A DNA stretch of 64,000 nucleotides, taken from the NCBI GenBank assembly GCA_047291315.1, contig JBDPYZ010000005.1, positions 86,177-150,176 on the forward strand. The letters run 5' to 3'. The DNA comes from Arsenophonus fragariae (GTDB lineage Bacteria > Pseudomonadota > Gammaproteobacteria > Enterobacterales > Enterobacteriaceae). How positions within the stretch are numbered: position 1 is the stretch's first letter; the number at the start of each line of letters is the position of its first letter. The notes under the pieces are model-generated. The model was not told the origin of the DNA. It ran no database searches and worked only from the letters and a program-made list of their open reading frames with translations. The translations under genes and the position numbers were made by a program. Shown here in pieces: positions 37,936 through 47,885 of this stretch.

Positions 37936-38217
37936 TTAAACCCGCAAGAAATCAATATGGGTTAGTTTAGGCTTAAACGGATGACGTTGAACCGCTTGCA
38001 CTTTAACTTTATTTTTTTTCCCTTCAAGCACTAGAATTAATACTTCATAAAATTCTGGCTTACTTTCCTGGTTGATAACTTCATCATGATTGAGTTCAAT
38101 AGAAACCGGTTCCTGGTTACCACCATAGACGATAGCCGGTAATTCGTTATTTTTACGCAGGCGGCGGCTCGCACCCTTACCCTGCTCTTTGCGGATTTCT
38201 GCATTAATAGTTAACAT
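37936..38217 (-). CDS. rplY: Ribosomal protein bL25
   Basis: 93 residues (E. coli 94): MLTINAEIRKEQGKGASRRL, LPAIVYGGNQEPVSIELNHDEV and ending KLTHIDFLRV. Single-domain L25 that binds 5S rRNA. Intact, in its E. coli place next to yejK. Confidence 0.97.
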   Translation of the reverse strand: MLTINAEIRKEQGKGASRRLRKNNELPAIVYGGNQEPVSIELNHDEVINQESKPEFYEVLILVLEGKKNKVKVQAVQRHPFKPKLTHIDFLRV

Positions 38218-38458
38218 TATTTTTTCTCATAGTATAAAAAACGCTGCTACAGGCGACCCAGTAGGAGGTTCGGTTGTTTAGTCGGGCGGTATTTTAGCGA
38301 AAAAATCGCTACACAGCAATAAATGACCTATTTTTAGGACAGTTATATTACTTTAAGAAAAACAGCTATATAACAAATACAATTAAATCATTGTGTTAAT
38401 AGGGGTTATCAGCCAAACGATACCTACCTTGGTAGTCAAAATTTTTTTCTCTTATTTG
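38218..38458. other. Upstream region of rplY
   Basis: No gene seen. It must hold the rplY promoter; I cannot assign it confidently. Confidence 0.4.
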
Positions 38459-38665
38459 CTAAAACTGGTTTTGTTTACGTGCGATAACAAAGTTAGGATG
38501 ACGTAATGTTGTCTCTTGACGTAGAATATCAGCCGCAGTTTGCCATTGGAAAGAGAGGCCTGCTGCTCGTAGGTGTAAAACGAGAAAACGCTGTTTAAAT
38601 ATTTTGCGCTGAGCGGGCGTTGTTAATCAAAAATAGTTCTGAGACGTTGGTGCCATATTCATCAT
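38459..38665 (-). pseudogene. Small unknown protein with one in-frame TGA
   Basis: MMNMAPTSQNYF, TGA, then LTTPAQRKIFKQRFLVLHLRA and LSFQWQTAADILRQETTLRH in the same frame, 67 codons in all. It starts 12 bp after the integrase remnant on the same strand. Could be a host gene at the phage attachment site or a phage edge gene. Not recognised. Confidence 0.35.
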
Positions 38666-38676
38666 ACTAAACTGGC

Positions 38677-39504
38677 TTAATTTTTTCCTTTATATATCAA
38701 TTGATTAATTATATTTTTTATCGCTATAAATTGTAATTTAATCCATCCATTATTTCTATCATCCTGATATTTTTCTGTCATTTCTGCTGATTTATGACCT
38801 AGCATTTTGCGTGCAAATTCGCTTCCATTTTTCTCTGTTACAATCTTGCAGATAAGCTTCTTATTTCATGAAAAAAATGGAGGAGAGCAATCTCATGTTA
38901 AATTTATTTTATCCCTTAACTATGCAAACCTTCTTGATATTTTTTCTGTTGAAATTTTTTTACTCGCATTATTAACAAAATATTCTGAATTTATTTTGTT
39001 AGACTTTAATCTCGTTGATAGTTTAATATTTGATATTTCTATTTTTAAAGGAATGGTTATTTTTGTTTCGGTTTTTTGTTGAACAATCCATAATTTCCTA
39101 TCATGAATATCTTCTCATTTTAATTTAGCAATATCAGATACTTTTTGACCTGTGACTAAAGCTAATTTCATTGCTATTATTAACCAATGTGATTCATCTC
39201 TTATTGATTTTAGAATCAGATTAAAATCGTTCAAAGATAACCTTTTTTTTGTATTTTAATTTTCGGTGATTTTATAGGTAAAGCAGCGTTGTTGCTTATG
39301 ATTCCTAAACAGAATGCTTCTTAAATATATTTTTTAGGGTTATTCTGAAAATTCTTGCTGAGGCAGTTTTGCCGTCAATTATGTATGTTTCTTCCTAAAC
39401 CCTATTTTTGCGAGTACTGGGGGTCTCTGTGAGTATAATAGCTTTTACTCTCGTAGAGGTTTAGGGGAAAAATCGCTGTTTTTGCGACTTCTGATTTTCG
39501 GCAT
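38677..39504 (-). pseudogene. int: Lambda-type integrase, multiply frameshifted
   Basis: The order of lambda Int can be followed: MPKIRSRKNSDFSP, then PLNLYESKSYYTHRDPQ (N-terminal arm-binding domain). The catalytic part has KRLSLNDFNLILKSIRDESH, LALVTGQKVSDIAKLK, IVQQKTETKITIPLKIE and FARKMLGHKSAEMTEKYQDDR with catalytic His and Tyr. The H-E-L-R box is destroyed by stops near 38860. Adjacent to xis as in lambda. Confidence 0.88.
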
Positions 39505-39507
39505 GAC

Positions 39508-39699
39508 CTATCCTTTGTAATAAATTACTATTGCCGATTTCTCTAATACTGTTGATTTTGATGGCGTATTCTTCGACAATTTATTCTCTGCCGTCTTTGA
39601 TAGGTAGTGACTGTATAGTCCATTTCTTGCCCAGTTTCTGATGGTATCCATTCTGCGAGGTTTGTCCCTTCTAGCGTTCCATTCCGCTAAAGTAATCAT
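39508..39699 (-). pseudogene. xis: Lambda-type excisionase, frameshifted
   Basis: MITLAEWNARRDKPRRMDTIRNWARNG matches the lambda Xis start (TLQEWNARQRRPR, then ETVRRWVRE). After a frameshift near 39610, IKDGREYIVEEYAIK-like sequence continues in another frame past 39508 into int. Directs prophage excision when whole. Confidence 0.85.
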
Positions 39700-40029
39700 G
39701 TTTATTTATCCTCATTCAAAAACTCACACTATTCTCAGGTGCTTCATTGTCCAGAAAAATCAATGACGAGAATGACTAAGCACGAATGGTGATATTCTTT
39801 CTTGGCTAGGTGAGGGTGAGGGATATGATTTAGTGGGGGAGCATTAGGGATTGTGTGCTGCGCCATTTGATGCTTTGTATGGTATTACCAGGGTGGGTCT
39901 GCGAGTATCAGGTCATACTTCACTTCATCTCTTGTTAAAGGTTAAACATACCAGCTTTATTGATTAAATTTTACATATAACTATCCTTCATCCTTGAAAT
40001 TGATTGGAATAGGTTACTAGGAATAATAA
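39700..40029. other. No gene recognised; holds part of a dispersed repeat
   Basis: Stop-rich in all frames. 39902-39960 carries the second half of the repeat found at 16131-16212. Confidence 0.5.
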
Positions 40030-40176
40030 CGTTCTGGTGTTAATCACTTTCTTAGCGTATGGCTAAAGACTACTATATAAATCAATGCCATACTAGCTAT
40101 CATTACGCCTAGTCTAACGATTTATTGACCGCCTAAATGTAATTCCCTTAATCCCTCATGACCCCATTTGATTTGC
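39902..40176. repeat. Repeat shared with 16.1 kb (separated, reversed order)
   Basis: GAGTATCAGGTCATACTTC... to ACCAGCTTTA at 39902-39960, and CCTCATGACCCCATTTGAT at 40154-40172. TGCGAG occurs at both outer junctions. At 16.1 kb the second block comes first and the two are adjacent. Confidence 0.7.
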
Positions 40177-40470
40177 GAGAATATTGGGGGTGGTATTGTA
40201 TCTGTATGGACAATATGGTCGGCTATCAACTCAAAGGCAAATGTCGTAATGATAACTAATAATGTCGTGATTAATAATTTAATGATGTTAAGTTTCATAG
40301 CTGAATCTCGGGGTAATTACTTCTTAACACAAATCGCTTTGGCGTTAATATCCTTGAAGGTTTCGAATTCCTGTTTAAATTGTTTTGCGGCTATTTGACA
40401 TAGGGTTTCAGTGTCGAATCCCTGTGTATGAAGGCTGGCCACGTTACTTTAAGTGTAAGGACTGGCGTAT
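40030..40470 (-). pseudogene. Two small phage proteins, decayed
   Basis: An upstream piece reads HTQGFDTETLCQIAAKQFKQ to NAKAICVKK and stops near 40320. A second starts near 40299: MKLNIIKLLITTLLVIITTFA (membrane segment), FELIADHIVHTDTIPPPIFSQ, TAA, then RLGVMIASMALIYIVVFS, a second membrane segment. Probably early-region phage genes. Families unknown. Confidence 0.4.
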
Positions 40471-40505
40471 GGCAAAGATTAGTATCTACATGATGGTTTC
40501 TCCTG

Positions 40506-41084
40506 TTATGGGAAAGGGTTGAATTCAGTGTTTTGTTGCTGAGTATTAATTGATGTATTTATTGGCTTACGTTCATCTTTGTCTTTCAAATAGTTTAATA
40601 GGTTTTTAACTGCCTGAGCGGGTTTATTTTCAACTTTCTCCAAAAGTGTTTGTTCTGTGTTAGCAACAAATGGCATACGGATGTCAAAACTGTAACTTTC
40701 ATTGCCGTTTTTCTTGGTTCTCAGGACTTTCTGTAAAACAAGGCGTACTTTCTTGCCATGAAATTCTGGGGCAACCAGATGATTGTTGTGTGTCACGGAG
40801 GTTACGAACTGAATTCCGATACATCCCATGATGGCATTAACCATATTCTGACCGAAAGGGTTGACTGTACCGTCATTTTTCTTGCAGCAAATACTCAGAT
40901 AGTTAACTTTTCTGCCATCATCTGATTCACCTGAGAATTCAATGAATTCAGCACCATTATCACTGTGGGTCAATTTAGCCTCGGTGATAGTGATGATATA
41001 TGCGCCTGTCTCACTAATAAAACCGCCCTGATAAGCGGTAAGGGCGGATTCTTCTGTATAGGTAAAGATAACGTTGTGGTTCAT
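40506..41084 (-). CDS. Phage DUF669-like protein (recombination or ssDNA-binding module)
   Basis: 192 residues, open: FTYTEESALTAYQGGFISETG, YIITITEAKLTHSDNGAEFIEFSGE, NPFGQNMVNAIMGCIG. It resembles DUF669-type proteins encoded beside phage exonucleases and thought to bind single-stranded DNA. It overlaps the exonuclease gene by 4 bases (ATGA-type coupling). One of the few whole genes in this prophage. Confidence 0.7.
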   Translation of the reverse strand: MNHNVIFTYTEESALTAYQGGFISETGAYIITITEAKLTHSDNGAEFIEFSGESDDGRKVNYLSICCKKNDGTVNPFGQNMVNAIMGCIGIQFVTSVTHNNHLVAPEFHGKKVRLVLQKVLRTKKNGNESYSFDIRMPFVANTEQTLLEKVENKPAQAVKNLLNYLKDKDERKPINTSINTQQQNTEFNPFP

Positions 41085-41710
41085 GTGTTGTTATCCTTTT
41101 GTTGACAAAAGTTTACTCTTTCGATTTCTGCTTTGAGTTTGTTAATAAATGTTTGAACGGTCTGTTCAATTTCGTTAACCAGTTTGTCATCCTTGATAAT
41201 CCGGATTTTATAGTAGGCAAGATTAGGTGGGAGTCTGTCATCATAACTGACAAAATCGCACCAGTTTCTGCCTGTACACATCATTTGCCCATGCATTTGT
41301 AACAGATATTCGTACTTGGGTTTACCTGTGATAATGGTTTCGATATGGGTGGTGGTGTTGGGACATTTTATTTCGATAAGTCCATCATCATTAACTAAAC
41401 CGTCAGGACTAGCACCGAAGCCTTCGATGGTGGGATGCGGAACAAAACCGGTTTTTGGTGACAGTGACATCACACTCATTGAGGCAGTATCGTTCTCTGG
41501 CTTTAGGCTCAAGAGCGATAACCCGTTCAATGGCATTATTAGGTTTCATTTCTTCCCTTTGTCCGGTAAGGGTTTCACAGACTAACTGCATGAGGTAGTT
41601 TCGTTGTGTTGTTCCCTTGCTTTTGGATAACACTTTGTGTAAATTGCTGGCGGTGACCTTCCCCAGTCTTGCCTAAAACTACTCGTTCGTTCTTTGTTTC
41701 CTCATCCGCA
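41081..41710 (-). pseudogene. YqaJ/lambda-exonuclease-type recombinase, broken
   Basis: The nuclease core is readable: FGASPDGLVNDDGLIEIKCPNTTTH (Asp...Glu-x-Lys catalytic motif) and YEYLLQMHGQMMCTGRNWCDF. The upstream part (ARLGKVTASNLHKVLSKSKGTTQRN, LMQLVCETLTGQREE) lies in another frame, with frameshifts near 41460-41530. Two TAG codons near 41670-41680 replace residues of the conserved start (NE-stop-F-stop-ARLGK). 5'-3' exonuclease for phage recombination, dead. Confidence 0.85.
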
Positions 41711-41860
41711 TAAACAGGTGGCGCTAGGTTAAGCAGATAATGGCTGTTATTATGGGGGTAGTGAGCGCAATCACCTCACCAATAAACTGATGATTTTCAA
41801 TAGTAAGAGGGTGATTATTTGTTTTCATTTTTAAGTTTCCTTGGGTGATTTACTTTCTGT
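41711..41860 (-). other. Possible tiny phage gene
   Basis: MKTNNHPLTIENHQFIGEVIA, then LTTPIITAIICLT before a stop. Coding-like but unrecognised. Confidence 0.25.
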
Positions 41861-41964
41861 ATATCAAAATTCCCTTAAGCTAAGTAGATTAAATATTAAC
41901 CTAATTTTTAATTATGGCCTGATTTTTAACCACCTCAGGCGGTAGTGGTTCCCTGGTGTCACCC

Positions 41965-42497
41965 AGCTAATTCTTCTTCGTCAGCCATGCTCAGGTCGTC
42001 AAATTCTTCAACAGACGCGCCGCTGCCTCCATCCCCATTACGGAAGAACTGAATGCCTCTTAATGAAGCTGAAACCTCTTTAGCGTTATTATTAAGAGTA
42101 AAATTCAATGACGGCGTTTAACGTAGCAGCATGAGTAGAGGCGACCATCCTGCTCGGTTAGAGGCGAAGTATTAGGGTCAATAACTAACGGGTGGGATTT
42201 GTTATTGGCACTGATGTACATGTTTCCGACATAACCTCCATATTCCTTATTGTCACCATCGCGTAAACAAAAACGGTTGGGTTATTGCAAATGCTGTTAT
42301 AAGTTTTTTTACATCTTTTGCGCCTCATTTTGCCAATCACGTATTTGATCCCCGTTTAAATTTCCTCAATCAACTCAGTACGGTTTTTAGCAAAAAGGAA
42401 AGTGGCGCGGTATATGAAATCGCCCTGACCATTGACCGGAGTGGGTTCGAATAAATCATGGACTGTTAATCGCACGTTGTTTAATTTGATTTTCATA
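41965..42497 (-). pseudogene. DUF2815 ssDNA-binding-like phage protein, broken
   Basis: MKIKLNNVRLTVHDLFEPTPVNGQG, then FIYRATFLFAKNRTELIEEI in one frame. Later pieces in other frames give GGYVGNMYISANNKSHPLV, VNAVIEFYS and VEEFDDLSMADEEELAG. This is the DUF2815 pattern, usually next to DUF2800 and a phage DNA polymerase. At least three frameshifts. Confidence 0.75.
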
Positions 42498-42540
42498 AAG
42501 TTACCCTTTTGATTAAATTGGATTTATCAACGAGTGACGC

Positions 42541-43812
42541 TTAGGTCACATCGTCGAAGTCGGTTTCAGGATTGATAGTTAGTGCAGGAGGTGGGTCAGA
42601 TTCAGGCCAATCACCGGTTTAGCTTCTGCCTGTTGAATGAGAGCTTCTAGTTTTGGCCCCGACTGGGCTTGTTTTTTTTAAGTAATTTCTTAGCCTGCGG
42701 GGGACTAATAATTTTCCAGTTGTATATTTGCTCTTGCTTAAGTTTGAAGCGTTTTAACAGGGCTTCTGCTTTACTTTCATCACCTCAGGTACGATTACCC
42801 TGTTTACCCGTAACAATTTTAAAGCTAGGTACTAAGTGCCTGGTATGTAACTCCTCGGCTACCCGATTTCGCTGTGTTTTAAAGAAATTTTACCAAATCA
42901 ATATGTTGGTATAACTTTGCCAGTTGTTAAGGAGTAAGTGCCGTAATGCGTTTCGGCATATCGCTTAATTGTGGGGCCAGAGGTTTTGTTAAATCGACAA
43001 AATCACTCTTGACTTCATTATGAATAAGTTGCGCCTGGGCAAAACAGAAACTGCCTTTTGCTTTACAAAAACGGCATTGCTTGGTGCCAGGTGAAAAGGC
43101 ACTATCGGGTAGATTATTGATTCCGTCACGCTTGGCAAGGTTAGTCATATTTATAGCTTTTTGAGTGCCTAATTTAGCCGGTTCACCAAAAGTATTTAAT
43201 TCATCAACCGACAACACCCACTCAGACACATGGTTAAGTCTGGATTGATGAATAAAAAGCTGCACCGTTTTAAAATCATAAATAAAGTCAAATTGGTTTA
43301 ATGCGCCCAGTGCATAGAGCATTAGCTGCTCGGTTTCCTCTGCATTAACTTTTACCCCCTCTGTCGTATTTCAGGTCATGGCTTTTTGTCTCATTATCAC
43401 TTAAAATGATCGCATCGGCAGTACCAAATGAATTTTTTACACCAATTACATCAGAGAAATCCACGCGCTCTTCAACCATTAGTGTTTTTCCCTCTGCAAG
43501 TTGCCAGATGGTATCGATATAGGTTCTGACGTGCTGAATCATCTCGTCATCAACCTGTGGCGAATTGGTTTTTTGCAGCGGATAAGTGTCGATATAATAT
43601 TTAGCATCTAGGCCATAGACGCGTCTGCAGCTCTCACTAAAAGGGTTTTGGCCCATGTGTAAGATACTTTCAGCTAAAGTATGTTCCGCGTGCGGCCTTC
43701 TTCGGGAAAAGGTGATGTTTTATCAGGAAGAGTGGCTTCTAATGAGAGACTACCGCTACAATGAATCCATCGATGAGTAGAGGAGGGGGGATAGTTTTGC
43801 ATGTTCAGCCAT
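42541..43812 (-). pseudogene. DUF2800 phage nuclease-like protein, broken
   Basis: Starts MAEHAKLSP with a frameshift, then THRWIHCSGSLSLEATLPDK. A good stretch follows (43656-43345: YGLDAKYYIDTYPLQ, GKTLMVEERVDFSDVIG, FGTADAIILSD). After a frameshift come MLYALGALNQFDFIYDFKTV, CRFCKAKGSFCFAQAQLI and TKPLAPQLSDMPKRITAL up to TGA near 42927. Decayed pieces run to 42541. Matches DUF2800, a Cas4/RecB-like phage family. Confidence 0.82.
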
Positions 43813-43924
43813 TACTACCCTCTGATGTATTATCTGTCAAGACAGTTTCTGCCTTTTCAATCAGTTGACCAGCATTTCTAGACATAAGTCGAAGGTCTTG
43901 GTTTTGGCGAGTGTTTTAGCTTGA

Positions 43925-44340
43925 CTTATCCCGTGTAGGCACAGTAAAGCGGATCAATCTGACGGGCCGGACGGGGGTAATTGATTTAGGTTCAGCTTTA
44001 ATAAATTCCGAAGAAGGCATTGTTGTATCGATGACGGAGGCTAAAAACATCATGACCCTCGGTGCAGATGGTGAAGGGATGCCACACCCTGCATGGTGGA
44101 AAATCCGGCACCATGACGATTATTCTCATTAAAATCTCTGCGGTCAATAAAAAACTGATGATTGCCTATAACACACAAAGCCAGTCATCCACGCTTTGGG
44201 GTAACAACGTGATTGTGATCCGCAATCCGGTGGCGATATTATCACCGCCCGGGAATGCGAAAATTATTACCGGTGTTATGAGGATTAACCGACGAATTAC
44301 AAAAATTACTCCAGGGTGAAATGGCAATGGAATCAGTCTT
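43925..44340 (+). pseudogene. Tail protein of DUF3277 type, broken
   Basis: VGTVKRINLTGRTGVIDLGS is remnant sequence upstream of the tube gene's late part. Then TMTIILIKISAVNKKLMIAY and NTQSQSSTLWGNNVIVIRNP match the DUF3277 phage structural protein (tube of myophage-like tails). Frames change near 44095, 44230 and 44270. First late gene on the plus strand of this prophage. Confidence 0.6.
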
Positions 44341-44600
44341 GCCGATTATGGTACTTTCTGTTTCCCAAATGAGTGATGAGGACTGCAATGCGATTCTGTA
44401 TCCTTGTTTATTAGTGGTTTCTCGTCAAAATAATAAAAGTTGGACGGTGATTATTTAGGCAGGGTGAATTGATTTTTGACGATATTGATTTGAAAACCCT
44501 GCTTGAAATTGTCGCGCACGTCATCGGAGATTCACTGGGTAATTCTTTTCACGCACCCCAAGGCGACGGAACAGCCAGCCTCCCATCTGAGGATTAACCC
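44329..44600 (+). pseudogene. Tail assembly chaperone-like protein with one stop
   Basis: ESVLPIMVLPVSQMSDEDCN, AILYPCLLVVSRQNNKSWTV, TAG near 44456, then GELIFDDIDLKTLLEIVAHVIGDSLG in the same or a neighbouring frame. Matches the small chaperone between tube and tape measure in Mu/SfV-like tails. Confidence 0.5.
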
Positions 44601-44776
44601 TTGATTCGTTGCCTAAAGGCAAAGACTTTTTAAGACTACCTGTTGAATATGGCTACGTTTCATTCACTGAGTGAAAAGATGGATCGGTCAATTTTGCTTA
44701 TTTAGCTGAAATAAACTAGTGGACTGAGGTTAAATAGGATAATGAAGCGCAAATTGCGCGATGGAGAGGAAATAAC
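44600..44776 (+). pseudogene. Small phage tail protein (DUF6889-like)
   Basis: SLPKGKDFLRLPVEYGYVSF, HSLSEKMDGSVNFAYLAEIN and DNEAQIARWRGN. Similar to the small protein after the chaperone in myophage-like modules. Frame broken at both ends and by TGA. Confidence 0.45.
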
Positions 44777-44778
44777 CA

Positions 44779-45030
44779 TGGCTAAAGTTGAAACCTTGCG
44801 CGATTTTCTCATCAGTCTTGGCTTTAAGGTTGATGACAGCGGGATGCGTAAATTTCAGTCTGTTGTCACTGGTATGAGCGCGAATGCCCTGAAACTTGTC
44901 GCCGAGGGGTTTTAAAATCGTTTTGGGGTTCAGATCCGCAATGCAAGCGGTAATTTTCAGGACATGAGTGCCATCTTTACTGGTGTGGGAAACACTTGCG
45001 TCAATGCCTTATTATCGTATAACTATTATT
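44779..45030 (+). pseudogene. Tape measure protein, start only, internally deleted
   Basis: MAKVETLRDFLISLGFKVDD, SGMRKFQSVVTGMSANALKL, then VAEGF, TAA, NRFGVQIRNASGNFQDMSA and IFTGVGNT. The join ALKL/VAEGF skips the usual helical stretch, so an internal deletion is likely. The sequence then runs into ybaN at 45040: the right edge of this prophage remnant. Confidence 0.6.
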
Positions 45031-45039
45031 GATTTCAGT

Positions 45040-45417
45040 ATGTATATAAAACGAATTTTATTCATTATTATGGGCTGGATTAGTATTATTTTAGCGACAT
45101 TTGGTTTATTTTTGTCATTATTACCCACTACACCTTTTTTGCTATTAGCTATCTGTTTTTTTTCTCGTTCAATCGCCACGTTTTCATTACTGGTTACTTT
45201 ATAATTCATAGTTTGGTGAATATATTCGCCATTGGCAACAGCATAAAGCTTTACCTAAAGGCGTTAAAATTAAGCTAATTATAATTATTTTATTTATTTT
45301 TCTATTCTCGCTTTGGTTAGGAGAAGGTTGGTGGATCAGAGGGGACTATTAATTATCTTAGTGGTATTATCCGGGTATATATTAAGGTTGCCAGAAATCT
45401 ATGGATCAAAAAATTAG
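45040..45417 (+). pseudogene. ybaN: YbaN (DUF454) inner-membrane protein, frameshifted
   Basis: KRILFIIMGWISIILATFGLFLSLLPTTPFLLLAICFFSRS matches DUF454 start to middle. Frames then shift near 45180, 45235 and 45345 through YIRHWQQHKALPKGVKIKLI and LLIILVVLSGYILRLPEI. Two-helix membrane protein of unknown role. Broken. Confidence 0.82.
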
Positions 45418-45462
45418 CCTAATTTATTGTCTTGCTAATAATAAAGCTAATTAACCTAAATT

Positions 45463-46599
45463 TTATACTTTCAATAATATTTTTTGCATAATTTGCTGAT
45501 AAATAAAACTTAATTTTTGTAGATCAACAACATTAACGCATTCATTGACTTTATGAATGGTTTCATTCAAAAGACCTAGTTCAACAATTTGCGCTCCCAT
45601 TTTAGCAATAAAACGACCATCAGATGTTCCGCCATCTGTTGATAACTGGGGTTGATAGCCGCAATATTGCTCTATAACCTGGCTAACAATATTAATTAAT
45701 TTACCTTTTTTTGTTAAAAAAGGATGGCCGGATAATGACCACTTAATTTTATAATTAAGTTGATATTTTTTTAGTATGGTTTCAACTTGTTGGCGAATTT
45801 GTTGCTCTGTGAGCTCGGTGCTGAAGCGAAAATTGAATTGTATAACTAACTCGCCAGGAATAATATTGTTACTGCCAGTACCGGAATGGATATTGGAAAT
45901 TTGCATGCTGGTGGGAGGAAAAAAAGTATTACCGACATCCCATTTTTTATTAACAAGTTCACTTAAAAAAGGTAATGAATTATGTATCGGATTATTGGCT
46001 AAATATGGATAAGCAATGTGCCCTTGTGTTCCTTGGATGGTGAGTTTTGCGGTTAATGACCCTCGACGACCATTTTTGATAACATCACCAAGCTTAACCT
46101 GACTAGAAGGTTCACCTACTATGCAATAATCAATCTGTTCGTTGTGTGTCATTAATTTATCAACCACTTTTACCGTTCCATTAGTAGCTTTAGCCTCTTC
46201 GTCAGAGGTAATTAAGAAGGCTAATCGGCCAGCATGGTTAGGAAAATCGGTAATAAATCTTTCGGCTGCAACAATCATTGCAGCAAGGGAACCTTTCATA
46301 TCAACTGCTCCTCGGCCATAGAGCAGTCCATTATTTAATGTTGTAGTAAAAGGAGGATAACGCCAATCTTGAGTTGCACCTGCCGGAACAACATCGGTAT
46401 GTCCAGCAAAAGCTAACGTTTCACCTTGTTCACCATGATATGCCCATAGATTGGTGGTATCGTCAAAGGGCATGACTTCAATTGAAAACCCAAATTTTTT
46501 CAATCGATTGATTAAAATAGTTTGACAGCCATGGTCATCGGGGCTAACCGAGGGTTGTTGAATAAGTTGTTGCGCAAGCTTAAGGACAGGACAAATCAT
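45463..46599 (-). CDS. dapE: Succinyl-diaminopimelate desuccinylase
   Basis: 378 residues (E. coli 375). Di-zinc M20 peptidase-fold enzyme that cleaves N-succinyl-LL-diaminopimelate in lysine and peptidoglycan synthesis. Metal and catalytic motifs are present: FAGHTDVVP (His, Asp), GRGAVDMKGSLAAM (bridging Asp), TSDEEA (catalytic Glu pair), the dimer-domain GTGSNNIIPGE and C-terminal ETIHKVNECV (last His ligand). Start at 46599 agrees with E. coli. Two bases after yffB, same operon. Confidence 0.97.
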   Translation of the reverse strand: MICPVLKLAQQLIQQPSVSPDDHGCQTILINRLKKFGFSIEVMPFDDTTNLWAYHGEQGETLAFAGHTDVVPAGATQDWRYPPFTTTLNNGLLYGRGAVDMKGSLAAMIVAAERFITDFPNHAGRLAFLITSDEEAKATNGTVKVVDKLMTHNEQIDYCIVGEPSSQVKLGDVIKNGRRGSLTAKLTIQGTQGHIAYPYLANNPIHNSLPFLSELVNKKWDVGNTFFPPTSMQISNIHSGTGSNNIIPGELVIQFNFRFSTELTEQQIRQQVETILKKYQLNYKIKWSLSGHPFLTKKGKLINIVSQVIEQYCGYQPQLSTDGGTSDGRFIAKMGAQIVELGLLNETIHKVNECVNVVDLQKLSFIYQQIMQKILLKV

Positions 46600-46601
46600 G
46601 G

Positions 46602-46976
46602 TTAGCCTCTGTGATACATAAATTGTTGGTATTCGTCTCTTGAAAAACCGAGTAGATAACTGTTATCGGTAGTTGTTAATAATGGGCGCTTAATAATTGC
46701 TGGATATTTTAACATTAACTCTTTAGCACTAGCTACATCGATAATGTTCGCTTTTTGTTCATTGGACAATTTTTTCCAGGTCATACCACGTTTATTAATC
46801 AAGGTTTTCCACCCTAAATATTGAATAAAAATTTCGAGTAATTCAATTGAGATCCCATCAGTGCGATAATCATGAAATTGATAGATTATATGATTATTAT
46901 GGAGCCACTGGCGTGCTTTTTTGATAGTATCACAATTTTTTATACCATAAAGTATGTAACATGCTGATGTTGGCAT
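46602..46976 (-). CDS. yffB: ArsC/Spx-family protein YffB
   Basis: 124 residues from the internal Met at 46976, chosen because GAAGGAAAT precedes it and E. coli YffB (118) begins there; the open frame extends 16 codons further. LYGIKNCDTIKKARQWL holds the single Cys of this thioredoxin-fold family. WKTLINKRGMTWKKL and YPAIIKRPLL follow. Glutathione-dependent reductase-like, exact role unknown. Co-transcribed with dapE as in E. coli. Confidence 0.93.
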   Translation of the reverse strand: MPTSACYILYGIKNCDTIKKARQWLHNNHIIYQFHDYRTDGISIELLEIFIQYLGWKTLINKRGMTWKKLSNEQKANIIDVASAKELMLKYPAIIKRPLLTTTDNSYLLGFSRDEYQQFMYHRG

Positions 46977-47248
46977 TATAATTTCCTTCTTTGATATGTA
47001 GCGAAGATTTTTATAATGCTGCAAAATCCGATAATAATCTATATAAGGTTACTATTAAGTAGAATACTTATTAAATTTGTTAGAAATCGATTATAAAAAT
47101 ATTCAATAAAATATATTTTACATCATATAAAATGATGAATTGATTAAGCAATGCATATGAATGTATTATATATCAGGTGATGATCTTTTTATAAATAATT
47201 TCTTCATCTTTTAATGATTTTTTTGTCTATGCTAAGTCTATTTAGCAC

Positions 47249-47885
47249 TCATATAAACTAGGTTGGTTTCTAAGAGAGAACTCACATTAAGTTTTTTAAT
47301 AAATTATGAATATGCACTTTAACTATTTCTTCAGAAATAAAAAGGGATTTAGATATTTCTCTATCTTTTAATCCATTAGCAATCTCGCGTAATACTTCAA
47401 ATTCATGTTTTGTTAATAAAGAAAGTGGATCTTGATATTGATGGCGATTATTTAAATATTGAGTAATTTGATTGCTAAAAATCGGTAAACCATTAGCGGC
47501 ACTTTTTAGGTTATTAAGTAACATATCTAATTCGCAATTTTTTAATAAATAACTATTAGCACCAGCATCGATAGCATTATAAACATCAATTCTATTAGTT
47601 GAAAAAGAAAGAATTAATATATAAGATTTAATACCTTTTTTTCTAATTTGATGAATAACTTCAGGGCTATACATATTAGATGTATTAATATTTATTATAA
47701 TAATATCTGGTTTTAATTAATTGGCTATATTAATGACATCAATACCATTACTAACTTCGGTTGCAACACTAAATTCATGTGCAGCTTTGATGAGTTTTTT
47801 AAAACTATGAGGTATTAGGGGATGTTCATCAACCAACATTATTGAATAATTAGATATAGTATATTTCTTTTTAAATGCCCGTAGA
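47249..47885 (-). pseudogene. narP: NarP/NarL-type response regulator, broken
   Basis: Receiver part: SIMLVDEHPLIPHSFKKLIKA, NGIDVINIAN, TAA (near 47717), then LKPDIIIININTSNMYSPEV. LuxR-type HTH: DPLSLLTKHEFEVLREIANGLKDREISKSLFISEEIVKVHIHNLL. A deletion in a poly-A run near 47290 shifts the end (KLNVSSLLETN). The phospho-accepting Asp of DLILLDLNM-type motifs appears as Asn (IIININ). narP assignment is by best resemblance. Confidence 0.75.

Noticed and set aside
38459..38665. Identification of the small gene after int as a known host protein
   Set aside because: Compared from memory with genes near rplY and ybaN in E. coli; none matched, so it is left as unknown.
39300..45000. CRISPR array or toxin-antitoxin system in the second prophage
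   Set aside because: I found no regularly spaced repeats and no paired small genes with recognisable toxin folds. All pieces fit phage early and tail genes.
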